In this document: positions 51,433 through 60,616 of the stretch, piece by piece
Numbering within the stretch: the first letter of the stretch is position 1
Layout: every line of letters begins with the position of its first letter
From: Fodinibius salsisoli
GTDB lineage: Bacteria; Bacteroidota; Rhodothermia; Balneolales; Balneolaceae
Length of the DNA: 64,000 bases
Assembly (NCBI RefSeq): GCF_026229185.1
Contig: NZ_JAGGJA010000010.1
Location: 1-64,000 of the forward strand
Direction: 5' to 3'
Position numbers and translations under genes: made by a program
The notes under the pieces: generated by a model
What the model saw: the letters and a program-made list of their open reading frames with translations, nothing else
Told to the model about the DNA's origin: nothing
The model's database searches: none

Positions 51433-52794
51433 TTAGGCCGTTACCGTTTCCCTGGAAAATTCTTGTATGCTACTCTTCTGGACGGGTTCGCCCATCAGGG
51501 TAGCAGAGGTGCAATCGGTGATAGTAACTTCCACATAATCGCCCTTCTGGAAATCTTTGCGGTCAAAGACGACCATCTTATTGGTATCCGTACGACCACA
51601 GAGCTGTTCATCGGATCGTTTACTGGTACCTTCAACCAGCACCAGGTGTCTTCGACCAATTTCCTGCTTATTGAGTTCTTCCTGGATCTCCATCTGCTGT
51701 TTTATGATCTCAGAGAGGCGTCGTTTCTTAATATCTTCAGGCACATCATCCTCATATTTACGCTGGGCCAGTGTTCGCCCTCGCTCGGAATAGGCAAACA
51801 TGTAGGCCAGATCGTACTTGACTTTAGCCATTAACGTAAGGGTATCTTCGTGTTCTTCCTCCGTTTCCCCACAAAAACCAGTGATGATATCCGTAGAGAG
51901 TGTGAGCCCCGGAATAATATCCCGCATCTTCTCAACGAGATCAAAATACTGCTCGCGAGTGTACGGTCGGCGCATGCGTTCGAGCACAGCATTGTTCCCT
52001 GACTGTGCAGGAATATGGATGTAATTGCATAAGTTGGGCTGCTCGCTAATAATTTCCAGCAGTTCTTCCGGGAAGTCTTTGGGATGGGGAGAAGAGAAGC
52101 GGATCCGCATTTCAGGATCAACTTGGCTGGCTTTGTACATGAGATCCGCAAAAGAGTGATCGCCATCGTCATAAGAGTTCACATTTTGTCCCAACAGGGT
52201 AACTTCTCTATACCCCTGATCACTAAGCTGCTGAAGTTCGTCAAGAATGCTTTCTGCCGGTCGACTGCGCTCTCGGCCCCGGGTAAAAGGCACCACACAA
52301 AAGGCACACATGTTATCGCACCCCCGCATAATAGTCACAAAAGCGCTGACCCCGTTATCGTTGGTGCGAATGGGTTTAATGTCGGCATAAGTTTCTTCCA
52401 GCGACAGGATCGTATTCACAGCTTTGCGGCCGTCATCTACATCCGAAAGCAATTTAGGAAGGTCACGATAAGCATCTGGACCAACAACAAGATCCACAAG
52501 TTGTTCTTTTTCAATAATTTTGTCACGGATACGTTCGGCCATGCATCCCAGCACACCCACCGTCAGGTTGCCATCCTTATCTCTTTTCAGTGCCCGGAAC
52601 TCTTTAAGGCGGTTCCAAACTCGCTCTTCAGCATTTTCGCGAATAGAGCAGGTGTTGACAAAAATGATTTCAGCATCTTCAGGCTCATTAACCGGTTCCA
52701 TGCCTTCTTCCATTAAGATGGAATTGACAATCTCGGTGTCAGAGACGTTCATCTGACAGCCATATGTTTCGATATAAAAGTTACGTTGATCCAA
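51433..52794 (-). CDS. miaB: tRNA-2-methylthio-N6-dimethylallyladenosine synthase
   Basis: MiaB is a radical-SAM enzyme that adds a methylthio group to i6A37 of tRNAs reading UNN codons. The 453-residue protein has the N-terminal UPF0004 cluster cysteines Cys 13, Cys 49 and Cys 84 (YGCQMN, NTCSIR, LGCMAE), the radical-SAM CxxxCxxC at Cys 159, 163 and 166 (GCDNMCAFC), RIRFSSPHPKDF, IHIPAQSGNNAVLERMRRPY, and a C-terminal TRAM domain (VLVEGTSKRSDEQLCGRT). Length is typical. The tRNA-Leu(CAA) gene downstream, with A36-A37-A38, is a natural MiaB substrate. Confidence 0.96.
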   Translation of the reverse strand: MDQRNFYIETYGCQMNVSDTEIVNSILMEEGMEPVNEPEDAEIIFVNTCSIRENAEERVWNRLKEFRALKRDKDGNLTVGVLGCMAERIRDKIIEKEQLVDLVVGPDAYRDLPKLLSDVDDGRKAVNTILSLEETYADIKPIRTNDNGVSAFVTIMRGCDNMCAFCVVPFTRGRERSRPAESILDELQQLSDQGYREVTLLGQNVNSYDDGDHSFADLMYKASQVDPEMRIRFSSPHPKDFPEELLEIISEQPNLCNYIHIPAQSGNNAVLERMRRPYTREQYFDLVEKMRDIIPGLTLSTDIITGFCGETEEEHEDTLTLMAKVKYDLAYMFAYSERGRTLAQRKYEDDVPEDIKKRRLSEIIKQQMEIQEELNKQEIGRRHLVLVEGTSKRSDEQLCGRTDTNKMVVFDRKDFQKGDYVEVTITDCTSATLMGEPVQKSSIQEFSRETVTA

Positions 52795-52910
52795 GGGAAT
52801 AGGACTTTTACTTGCTTAATGTGAACGGCTAAATATAAGAATAGATTCCGTTTTTATGAAAGAGGATAATGCCGGTGATGAGGGGGCATGTTTGCGATGC
52901 TCCCGATCGG

Positions 52911-53264
52911 TCAATTAACTATTTCCTCGACAAAAGCTTTTAGCACAACAGCATTATTATGTTGGCGATCTTTGGCAGCAAAAACAAAGGTTGTTCTTTC
53001 TTGCTCCTTAATATGGGTTAATAGATGTTGTACCAACTCCTCATTGTGCTCTAATTCCTGCCGGTATCGTTGGCTAAAAGCCTCGAATTTTTCGGGATCA
53101 TGCTGAAACCATCTCCTTAGCTCATCAGAAGGGGCGATTTCTTTGAGCCACAGATCCAGCTTGAGCTGCTCTTTACTGACACCTCGCGGCCAGAGTCGGT
53201 CAACCAATATCCGGTATCCATCCGTCGGATCCGGAGTATCGTACGCACGTTTCAGTTGAATCAT
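52911..53264 (-). CDS. DUF488 family protein
   Basis: A 117-residue protein with the DUF488 pattern: KRAYDTPDPTDGYRILVDRLWPRG, then KLDLWLKEIAPSDELRRWFQHDPEKFEAF (core LWLKEIAPS) and FVFAAKDRQHNNAVVLKAF. DUF488 proteins are small and have no established reaction, though nucleic-acid links have been proposed. It has its own short gaps to both sides. Confidence 0.9.
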   Translation of the reverse strand: MIQLKRAYDTPDPTDGYRILVDRLWPRGVSKEQLKLDLWLKEIAPSDELRRWFQHDPEKFEAFSQRYRQELEHNEELVQHLLTHIKEQERTTFVFAAKDRQHNNAVVLKAFVEEIVN

Positions 53265-53336
53265 CAGTTGGGGCCTGGAGGTTAGAAATTGATTGTCAGC
53301 TTCCGTCTACCCCCGAAATCATGACTGAAAATCTTC

Positions 53337-53978
53337 TTAGTTGGGCCAGGTTTCAGGACTTTCTCGCCATTCAGCAAGGGCCTGCAGGTCTTTCTCATCC
53401 ACATATCCATTTTCGCTTGCCACCTCGATCAGCGTAGTATAATCAGTGAGGGTATAAAGCGGAATGCCTTCCTCTTCAAACCGCTGAACAGCCTTGTCAA
53501 AGCCATAAGTAAAGATACTGATAACAGCCTTCACATCAGCACTGATAAAGTTAAGGGCTTCAAGAACAGAAATGGCAGATCCGCCCGTTGAGATAAGATC
53601 TTCAATGATAACGGTTGATTCTCCCTTTTGGATACCGCCTTCGATCTGGTTGCCCAGCCCGTAAGACTTTGCCTTCGAACGGACATAGGACATGGGTTTG
53701 TCGAGACTTTCGGAAATCCAGGCAGCATGGGGGATGCCGGCAGTAGCTGTACCGGTAATGACATCGATATCAGAATATTCTTCACTAATAAAATCTACAA
53801 TCCGTTTCGCAATCTTTTTTCGGATAGTCGGATATCGGAGGGTCAACCTATTATCACAGTAGATGGGAGAATTCCATCCAGAAGACCAGGTAAACGGATT
53901 GTTGGGCCGTAAAATGACGGCATTGATGTTGAGTAGATCGAGTGCAATTTCTTTTGAAAAGGATGAATCAATGATCAT
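53337..53978 (-). CDS. pyrE: Orotate phosphoribosyltransferase
   Basis: PyrE joins orotate to PRPP to make OMP in pyrimidine synthesis. The 213-residue protein has ILRPNNPFTWSSGWNSPIYCDNR near residues 18-40, GTATAGIPHAAWISESLDKPMSYVRSKAKSYG (core GTATAGIPHAAW), and the PRPP-binding VIIEDLISTGGSA. Length is typical for the type 1 enzyme. It starts with Met at 53978. Confidence 0.95.
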   Translation of the reverse strand: MIIDSSFSKEIALDLLNINAVILRPNNPFTWSSGWNSPIYCDNRLTLRYPTIRKKIAKRIVDFISEEYSDIDVITGTATAGIPHAAWISESLDKPMSYVRSKAKSYGLGNQIEGGIQKGESTVIIEDLISTGGSAISVLEALNFISADVKAVISIFTYGFDKAVQRFEEEGIPLYTLTDYTTLIEVASENGYVDEKDLQALAEWRESPETWPN

Positions 53979-54053
53979 ATAAAAGAAGAATTATTCTGCA
54001 GTCAAGTATTTTAACCGGTACTACAAATTAAAAGATTGTTTTAAGTTTCCGTT

Positions 54054-54530
54054 CTAAATAAAATATAATAGGATTTTTAGACATAAAAAGGCGTAGAAGC
54101 CAGCCAATAGGTCATCTACTAATATACCAAATCCGCCCGGTAATTGCTGTAATTCGTTAACTCCTAATGGTTTCTTAATATCGAAAAAGCGGAAAAAGAC
54201 AAATCCCAGGAATAACAGGAGAAAAATATTTATTCCCGGATTTACTAAGTTAATCCCAATAAAGGCCATACCTTGCCCGGCAAATTCGTCCATAACCAGG
54301 GGCGAAGGGTCTCCACCCCATACGCGTTCACACTCTTCGGATACCCAGACGGTTAGCCATGAGCAAAATAAAGTGAACAGGGCAATGCCATACCATGGAC
54401 TGTAGAGCCCGATAAAATAGATAAAAAAGAGAGCAAAAAAGCTGCCCCATGTTCCCGGAGCATTGGGTAAAAAGCCAGCGTAGAAAAAACTTCCTAATAT
54501 TGGTTTAAGTTTTTGCATCATGTTGAGCAA
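54054..54530 (-). CDS. pgpA: Phosphatidylglycerophosphatase A
   Basis: PgpA removes the phosphate from phosphatidylglycerol phosphate. The 158-residue membrane protein has the family start GFLPNAPGTWGSFFAL, DPSPLVMDEFAGQGMAF with the metal-binding acidic residues, FFRFFDIKKPLGVNELQQLPGGFGILVDDLLAG (core GILVDDLLAG) and three to four hydrophobic segments. Possible starts are 54530, 54521 and 54518. It overlaps the end of pgsA, the preceding enzyme in the pathway, so the pair is coupled. Confidence 0.93.
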   Translation of the reverse strand: MLNMMQKLKPILGSFFYAGFLPNAPGTWGSFFALFFIYFIGLYSPWYGIALFTLFCSWLTVWVSEECERVWGGDPSPLVMDEFAGQGMAFIGINLVNPGINIFLLLFLGFVFFRFFDIKKPLGVNELQQLPGGFGILVDDLLAGFYAFLCLKILLYFI

Positions 54531-55101
54531 TAAAAATATTTATGTTGATGTAAATGTATTCGATTCCGGAATATAACGTGAGTGCTACAATTGCTATCAT
54601 CATCCATCCCAGGATACTTGATTGCAAAAGTTCACTGCAATAGCTGCTAAGCCAAACATCTGTTTTGATAAAGACCCCTACAAAAAGCACGAGATAAAGA
54701 AAGAACATCTGACTCATGGTTTTGACTTTGGCGGTCAGGCGGGTTTTCATGGAAATGTCCCGCCAATCTGCCAATACCCGCATAGTCGTGATAAGAATAT
54801 CTCGGAGCATAATAACTGCTATAGCCCACCAGGGAAACTGGGTGGCATCAATAAAGGGTAAACAGATAAAACCTGCAAAGGTTAAAAATTTATCAGCGAG
54901 TGGATCTAAAAAGACTCCATAAGGCGTTTGAGCTTCATACAAGCGGGCAATATAGCCATCAAAAAAATCGGTGACAACGGCTACCGCAAAAATCCCCATA
55001 CTAAGTGCGCGCCAAACGACTTCATCCTGTACGTACAATAGCAAAAAGATAGGAGCCAAGATAATTCGGATAGTACTTAGTATATTAGGTATTCGGCGCA
55101 A
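54505..55101 (-). CDS. pgsA: CDP-diacylglycerol--glycerol-3-phosphate 3-phosphatidyltransferase
   Basis: PgsA makes phosphatidylglycerol phosphate. The 198-residue membrane protein shows the CDP-alcohol phosphotransferase motif D-G-x2-A-R-x8-G-x3-D-x3-D in DFFDGYIARLYEAQTPYGVF and FLDPLADKF, near residues 43-71. MRRIPNILSTIRIILAPIF is the standard N-terminus. It is immediately upstream of pgpA and divergent from cinA, with 132 bp between. Confidence 0.95.
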   Translation of the reverse strand: MRRIPNILSTIRIILAPIFLLLYVQDEVVWRALSMGIFAVAVVTDFFDGYIARLYEAQTPYGVFLDPLADKFLTFAGFICLPFIDATQFPWWAIAVIMLRDILITTMRVLADWRDISMKTRLTAKVKTMSQMFFLYLVLFVGVFIKTDVWLSSYCSELLQSSILGWMMIAIVALTLYSGIEYIYININIFIAQHDAKT

Positions 55102-55233
55102 GTTTTTAGGATTCCTGTCGTTAGTAAAAAGTCATCTGTTCTTGAAGCCAAACGATATAATGCTTCGAAAAGCTGACAAAGATTGATATTTTAGGCTTCA
55201 AATTTCTTTAAAAATACGAATTAGAATAACAGT

Positions 55234-56523
55234 ATGCAGTGTCAGATTTTAAGTATTGGTGATGAGTTGCTGATTGGTGATACGGTAAACACCAATGCCA
55301 GCTGGATGGCCCGGGAGCTTACTGAAATTGGGGTTGAAGTAAACCGAATTTATACGATTAAAGATGATCTGGCGGGAATTAAGGAAATAGTTAATGAGGC
55401 ATTATCTTCTGCTGATGTTGTCTTTACCACCGGGGGATTAGGACCTACCCACGATGATATGACCAAACAGGCCATTGCTGAATTGCTGGATTCTGAACTT
55501 GTTGTGCATGAACCCACGCTCGATTTTATCAAAAAGATATTCAAAGAACGCAACATACCATTTAGTAAATCGAACTATCACCAGGCGGAGGTTATAGAAG
55601 GATGCGAAGTGTTATTTAATGAACAGGGAACGGCACCAGCAATGTGGTTTGACCACGAGGGAGCACTGTTAGTTGTTTTACCGGGCGTACCTTATGAAAT
55701 GAAGCATCTGATGAATCATCACATCCTGCCAAGGTTAAAGAAGAAAATAGGAAACAAGACCTATCGGGCTTCCCATTATATGTTAACAGCAGGTATTGGT
55801 GAAAGTACACTAAGTGATGAAATTATTGGGGATTTAAATCCCTTTTTGAATGGTAATGATATAAGTCTTGCCTATCTGCCCAGTCCGGAAGGTACACGTA
55901 TTCGTATCCGTGGTCAGGCGTCAACAGAACAAAAATTAAAGGACCAGATGGAAACTCTTATCGGTCACATAAAGAAACAAGCAGATGGGTTTATCGTTGG
56001 AGAGGGCAAACAAATACGGTTAGCAGAAAAAGTTGGTGAATCTTTGCAGGAGGTTGGCCTGAAAATTGCGGTAGCTGAGAGTTGCACCGGTGGATCAGTA
56101 GCCAACTCACTGACGGATATTCCGGGGAGTAGTAATTATTTTAAGGGTGGAATTATAGCTTATGAAAATGAGGTAAAAGTGAACCAGCTAAAGGTGAATG
56201 CAAACGATCTGCAGCAGCAGGGAGCGGTAAGTAAAGCGGTTGCATTACAGATGGCTAAAGGGGTAGCACAACAGTTAAATGCACATATTGGTATTTCTAC
56301 TACCGGCATCGCAGGCCCGGAAGGCGGCACTGATAAAAAACCGGTGGGCACGGTTTGGATTGGCTTTTGGAGCGAGGACCAGCATTTCGCAATTCGTGCC
56401 CAATTTACCAACGATCGGTTGATAAATAAGCAACGAACGACAGCCACTGCTTTGGAGATGGTTCGCCGTATTCTATTGGATATCTCCGAAATGCCCTATG
56501 GGCTCAAAAAACAGCTGGCTTGA
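55234..56523 (+). CDS. cinA: CinA family protein: MoCF domain plus nicotinamide-mononucleotide amidase
   Basis: The 429-residue protein has an N-terminal MoCF/COG1058 domain (LSIGDELLIGDTVNTNASW, VVFTTGGLGPTHDDMTKQAIAEL) and a C-terminal NMN deamidase domain (VAESCTGGSVANSLTDIPGSSNYFKGGIIAYEN, core AESCTGGSVANSLTDIPG; STTGIAGPEGGTDKKPVGTVWI). It recycles pyridine nucleotides and is linked to competence in some bacteria. Length is typical. The stop overlaps the next start. Confidence 0.95.
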   Translation: MQCQILSIGDELLIGDTVNTNASWMARELTEIGVEVNRIYTIKDDLAGIKEIVNEALSSADVVFTTGGLGPTHDDMTKQAIAELLDSELVVHEPTLDFIKKIFKERNIPFSKSNYHQAEVIEGCEVLFNEQGTAPAMWFDHEGALLVVLPGVPYEMKHLMNHHILPRLKKKIGNKTYRASHYMLTAGIGESTLSDEIIGDLNPFLNGNDISLAYLPSPEGTRIRIRGQASTEQKLKDQMETLIGHIKKQADGFIVGEGKQIRLAEKVGESLQEVGLKIAVAESCTGGSVANSLTDIPGSSNYFKGGIIAYENEVKVNQLKVNANDLQQQGAVSKAVALQMAKGVAQQLNAHIGISTTGIAGPEGGTDKKPVGTVWIGFWSEDQHFAIRAQFTNDRLINKQRTTATALEMVRRILLDISEMPYGLKKQLA

Positions 56524-58571
56524 GATATCTACTGTTTACATATGGCGTCATAATATGTTTGGGACTACCCATGCTGGCTGTAGGGCAAATTGACAATACG
56601 ACTATAGATTCCGTCCGGATTGATACGACAGTGCTGGCTGACACCAGTGCCGTCCAGACGATTGATTATGATGCTCCTGATCAAAAATCAGAGAAACCGT
56701 CGTTTACTGTTGTTCCCTGGATGTTTCATGCACCACTGGGAGCTCATGTTACCGCTTCCGACAGTACCCTGCGATGGCAAAACTGGCCTGATTGGACCTA
56801 CAAGCTGAACAGGGAGCCGGGCATCATAAGTTATCGAATGGGGACAAGTCTCCGGTCGAATGCAGTGCAGCGATTTGCTCATGAGCCACGCCACCAGCAA
56901 CTCTATTGGGAAGGCATAAATATTAATGATCCCGTATCGGGAAACCTTAACTGGTCGCTTATTCCCCAACACAAAATCGACAGAGTTTTTGGGCAGGACT
57001 TGGGAACTCAGTACCGTACAACCTACTATTTACGGCAGTATTATTTAAATAAACCACTTTCAAGGCTTTTATATAGTGAGAGTAAATTCACGAATCGTGA
57101 TCTCGAATTTGAGGTGAGCCATAATCTATCGCAACAGACCAATGTGGAACTCAGCTACTGGGATCGCCGTTCCGGAGGGGAGTATCCTAATTCAGAAGTC
57201 ATAGGGCGGCAAATATTTGCCAAGGTTAGCCACCATTTGGATCCCCAGCACCTGTTAAAAGTTAACTATGTAAATAATAAGCTGGATATAGGACGCCCTT
57301 TTGGATACCTGATGGGCGACCTGAGAACATTTAATTTTGATCGGTTCCAGGCACAAGCTAATCAGTCCAGCGGGCAATCTGCAGAAGTAAACAATTTGTT
57401 TGCGATTAACCTTTACCGGCGTAATGAAAATGCCACCGACAGTACGGATAATTTTCACGTCGGACTTTACCAGCGAAGTACTGAGCGGACGCTTCAGTAT
57501 TCAGCCGATTCTACGGCCTATAAAGTTCGTTCAGTGGGGTTGACCTCCCGCAAGTGGTGGTCGCTCGGCAATTTGAATACCGAAGGGGGACTTAGTTATG
57601 AATATTTTTTCAACAAAAAGCTCCAAAATTCCTCCTTAGATACTGACAACTGGGGGTTACTAAACGCAGAAGCAAAGCTCTCGCTCGATATAGGGTCATT
57701 GTTAACCATCCACGGCAACGGCGGATTCCAATACCGAGATGACGCCTTCCAGGGAAACAGGCTTAGTGCGGGTGCAGACGTTACCTTTGGCAAGCTTACC
57801 TTATCACCGGCGCTCTCCGTGGGATCTAACATGCCTACTCCCCAACAGTTGTATTGGCAGTCAGAAAGTTATGCCGGAAATCCCACGCTTTCGAATGAAA
57901 ATATTCGCGAGGGACGTGCAGAATTGAAGTATGCTTTTACAAAAGACACCCATTTAGGCATTCGCGTGCAGCATAAGGATATTGAAAACGGGATTATGTT
58001 TCGGCCCGACACGACTTTACCTAACCTGGATTCCTATGCCATAGATAATGGAATCAGGATTAAACCCGATAGTACCTTTAAGAATGTGGACCCCTATGCC
58101 TCTCAATCTGCTACCGCTTTTTTCAGTTGGGATGCCACTCATTTTGAGTTCGAGGGTTCGGCTACTCTCCATCAGTTTACCAACAGCTTGTCTGAACCTG
58201 GATCAACCATTCCAATGTGGGACAGGCAACGCATTTGGTTTAAGGGGGGAGCTTATTGGAAAGGATATCTTTTTGGTCGTGCTACCTATGTAAAAGCAGG
58301 GCTTTCCGGTATAATGTCACCATCTCGGTACCAGGCCGACCACTACAGCCCCGAACTGGATTACTGGCAGTCGGTCAGTGGTGACCAAGAGTTACCTATA
58401 TTCAATCGACTGGATGTTGATATTTCAGCCCGGCTACGCTCAATTGTTTTTGTATTGCGCTGGCAAAATGTGCTTGACGATGTAAGCCAGTTGGGCTACT
58501 TTGAAACTGCTCAATACCCAATGTCTCAGCGTAAATTTATTTTTAGCGTTCGCGCCTTATTTAGAAACTAA
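56520..58571 (+). CDS. Large outer-membrane beta-barrel protein with plug-like N-terminus (putative porin)
   Basis: A 683-residue outer-membrane protein with signal peptide RYLLFTYGVIICLGLPMLAVGQ. LYWEGININDPVSGNLNWSLIPQHKIDRV near residue 125 is plug-like, as in TonB-dependent receptors, but the canonical plug is shortened. The long barrel has DVDISARLRSIVFVLRWQNVLDD and ends KFIFSVRALFRN. The start is TTG at 56520, overlapping the cinA stop; the next in-frame ATG would remove most of the signal peptide. Substrate unknown. Confidence 0.75.
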   Translation: MRYLLFTYGVIICLGLPMLAVGQIDNTTIDSVRIDTTVLADTSAVQTIDYDAPDQKSEKPSFTVVPWMFHAPLGAHVTASDSTLRWQNWPDWTYKLNREPGIISYRMGTSLRSNAVQRFAHEPRHQQLYWEGININDPVSGNLNWSLIPQHKIDRVFGQDLGTQYRTTYYLRQYYLNKPLSRLLYSESKFTNRDLEFEVSHNLSQQTNVELSYWDRRSGGEYPNSEVIGRQIFAKVSHHLDPQHLLKVNYVNNKLDIGRPFGYLMGDLRTFNFDRFQAQANQSSGQSAEVNNLFAINLYRRNENATDSTDNFHVGLYQRSTERTLQYSADSTAYKVRSVGLTSRKWWSLGNLNTEGGLSYEYFFNKKLQNSSLDTDNWGLLNAEAKLSLDIGSLLTIHGNGGFQYRDDAFQGNRLSAGADVTFGKLTLSPALSVGSNMPTPQQLYWQSESYAGNPTLSNENIREGRAELKYAFTKDTHLGIRVQHKDIENGIMFRPDTTLPNLDSYAIDNGIRIKPDSTFKNVDPYASQSATAFFSWDATHFEFEGSATLHQFTNSLSEPGSTIPMWDRQRIWFKGGAYWKGYLFGRATYVKAGLSGIMSPSRYQADHYSPELDYWQSVSGDQELPIFNRLDVDISARLRSIVFVLRWQNVLDDVSQLGYFETAQYPMSQRKFIFSVRALFRN

Positions 58572-58583
58572 CAATTACTGTTT

Positions 58584-59471
58584 ATGAGTTTAAAATATGT
58601 GATCAAAGAGGGTATGGCCGGCTTTAAACGTGCTCGTTTGGCTTCCTTTACCGCAATATTTTCCCTTTTTGTTGCAGTGTTACTGCTGGGCGTGCTGGCC
58701 CGCGTTTCTTATAATGCCTATGAGGTTGCTCAGCAGCTTAAACAATCTATTGATGTGGAAGTTTTTCTTACCAATCCGGATGAGGACCGAACCTTGGAAT
58801 TACAGAAAGATTTTGAGAATCAAGAACTCGTTCAGGAGGTTGCCTATATTTCACAAGACAGCGCTGCTACCATTTTTAAAGAAGAGTTTGGCAGTGGAGC
58901 TGGGTCAATGGCGGAGCTCAACTTTTTGCCGGCTTCCTTTCGACTTAAAGTGGATCCTAATACGAATATTAATAGGATTGACAGCCTCATTACGGAGATC
59001 GAAGGGTATAGCGAGGTCGATGAGGTCCGATTCAACCAGCAGTTACTGCAAATGATGGAGCAGCGATTCCGCACCGTAGCGATGGCCGGTGGTGGTTTAG
59101 GGATATTGATTTTGCTGGCAGCACTGGTGCTGGTCTTTAATACTATTCGTCTCACTATTTACGCGAAGCGAGACCTCATTAAAGCTATGAAACTGGTGGG
59201 GGCCACCAATGGATTCATCCGACGGCCCTTCGTTTTTGAAGGTATTATTCAGGGACTTATTGCCGGATTCTTAGCGGTGGGAATTATGTATATTGCTTTC
59301 CATTTTGTTTTGCCGGAATATGTTCCCCAGTTTGGAATTCTGGCCTGGCCTTTTGGTCGTTGGTATTATTTGAGCGGAGCTATGATTTTACTGTCCATTT
59401 TTATGGGCTTCTGGGGCAGTCAATGGGCCGCCCGTCGATTCATCAAGCAAACCTCCATCTCCTCTGATTGA
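58584..59471 (+). CDS. ftsX: Cell division protein FtsX (FtsEX-type permease)
   Basis: The 295-residue membrane protein has one N-terminal membrane segment (ARLASFTAIFSLFVAVLLLG), a periplasmic domain with SIDVEVFLTNPDEDRT and YISQDSAATIFKEEFG, and a C-terminal FtsX core with three further segments, NTIRLTIYAKRDLIKAMKLVGATNGFIRRPFVFEGIIQG (core KLVGATNGFIRRPF). FtsX and FtsE control cell-wall hydrolases at the septum. No ftsE is next to it, which is less usual. It follows the barrel gene by 12 bp. Confidence 0.92.
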   Translation: MSLKYVIKEGMAGFKRARLASFTAIFSLFVAVLLLGVLARVSYNAYEVAQQLKQSIDVEVFLTNPDEDRTLELQKDFENQELVQEVAYISQDSAATIFKEEFGSGAGSMAELNFLPASFRLKVDPNTNINRIDSLITEIEGYSEVDEVRFNQQLLQMMEQRFRTVAMAGGGLGILILLAALVLVFNTIRLTIYAKRDLIKAMKLVGATNGFIRRPFVFEGIIQGLIAGFLAVGIMYIAFHFVLPEYVPQFGILAWPFGRWYYLSGAMILLSIFMGFWGSQWAARRFIKQTSISSD

Positions 59472-59560
59472 TACGGGAGGTACATAGATTATCTTTCTAT
59501 AATAAGCTAAGGTAGTAGCTTTGTATCCAGATGAGTGGGCGGGATAAAGCCTGTGACTTA

Positions 59561-60304
59561 TTACTTACGTTTATCCTTTATATAAATTGCAGCGGCGTGT
59601 CCCTGCCCGGTAGACCGTTCTTCAATATCAAAAAGTTTGATGGCCTGGACCAGTTCTCCCAGCTTGCGGTAGCCATAATTCCGGGGATCAAATTCGGGGG
59701 CCTGCTTTGCAATATAGCTTCCTACTTGTCCCAGGTGCGCCCAGCCATTTTCGTCAGAAGAGGCTTCAGTTGCATTTCTTAGCAGTCTCACCAGCTTGGT
59801 ATCTTGCTTAAGTTCATTGGTGGACATACGTTTAAAAGAGGGCTCTTCATCCGGTTCCTCTTCACCTCTTAATACTTCGGTGTAAATGAATTTGTCGCAG
59901 GCAGCAACAAAAGGGGCCGGGGTTTTCTGTTCTCCAAACCCGTAGACCGTAAGCCCTGATTCTCGGATGCGGGCAGCCAATTTGGTAAAGTCACTATCAC
60001 TGGAGACGATACAGAAGCCATCAAAACGTTCGGTATAAAGCAGGTCCATGGCATCAATAATCATAGCGCTGTCGGTCGCATTTTTGCCGGTCGTGTATCC
60101 AAACTGTTGGATTGGTTGGATAGAGAATTGAAGCAGATGCTCTTTCCAGCCTCGCAATTTGTTGGAGGTCCAGTCTCCATAGATACGCTTTACGTTGGCC
60201 GTGCCATATTTGGCAATTTCTGCCAGCAGTCCCTCCACGATGGCGGGTTGAGCATTGTCAGCATCGATAAGTACAGCAAGTTTGGTATTTGAACCTGTAT
60301 CCAT
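59561..60304 (-). CDS. NYN/DUF88 ribonuclease-like protein with C-terminal LOTUS/OST-HTH domain
   Basis: A 247-residue protein. The NYN (LabA-like PIN-fold) domain has KLAVLIDADNAQPAIVEG near residue 8, KRIYGDWTS, TDSAMIIDAMDLLY and GFCIVSSDSDFTKLAARIRESG (core VSSDSDFTKLA) with the acidic residues of a PIN-type metal site. The C-terminal part (LLRNATEASSDENGWAHLGQVGSYI) fits the OST-HTH/LOTUS RNA-binding domain. It is likely an RNA-cleaving or RNA-binding regulator. I use ATG 60304, since the upstream TTG at 60346 is weak. Confidence 0.88.
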   Translation of the reverse strand: MDTGSNTKLAVLIDADNAQPAIVEGLLAEIAKYGTANVKRIYGDWTSNKLRGWKEHLLQFSIQPIQQFGYTTGKNATDSAMIIDAMDLLYTERFDGFCIVSSDSDFTKLAARIRESGLTVYGFGEQKTPAPFVAACDKFIYTEVLRGEEEPDEEPSFKRMSTNELKQDTKLVRLLRNATEASSDENGWAHLGQVGSYIAKQAPEFDPRNYGYRKLGELVQAIKLFDIEERSTGQGHAAAIYIKDKRK

Positions 60305-60616
60305 TAAATAAGAGTTGATTATAAAGGAGTATTGCGAATGTGACAAAGTACAATAAAACCATTACATTCTCACCCTGTTAATCTAAGGGTCGGTTAGGAG
60401 GGGAGCTAGAAGGTTTTACTCCTAAAGTGATTGGCTTTTGTGGTTGGGCTGTTAAGACTCATTGTTGCGTATCGGGCTCTAAAGTGGCAGGGAACCAGAA
60501 AATTCTAATTCTTAATATTGAGTTAACAAAACTCTCCTTTTTTTAGAATACCTTTAGCACGTTAAAACAAGCACACTGCACACATTATAAAACGTAATTC
60601 TATAAATTTCGAAAAG

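Noticed and set aside
60347-60616. Pho-box operator upstream of pstS
   Set aside because: No convincing direct repeat matching a PhoB consensus could be picked out by eye; PhoB control is likely on general grounds only.
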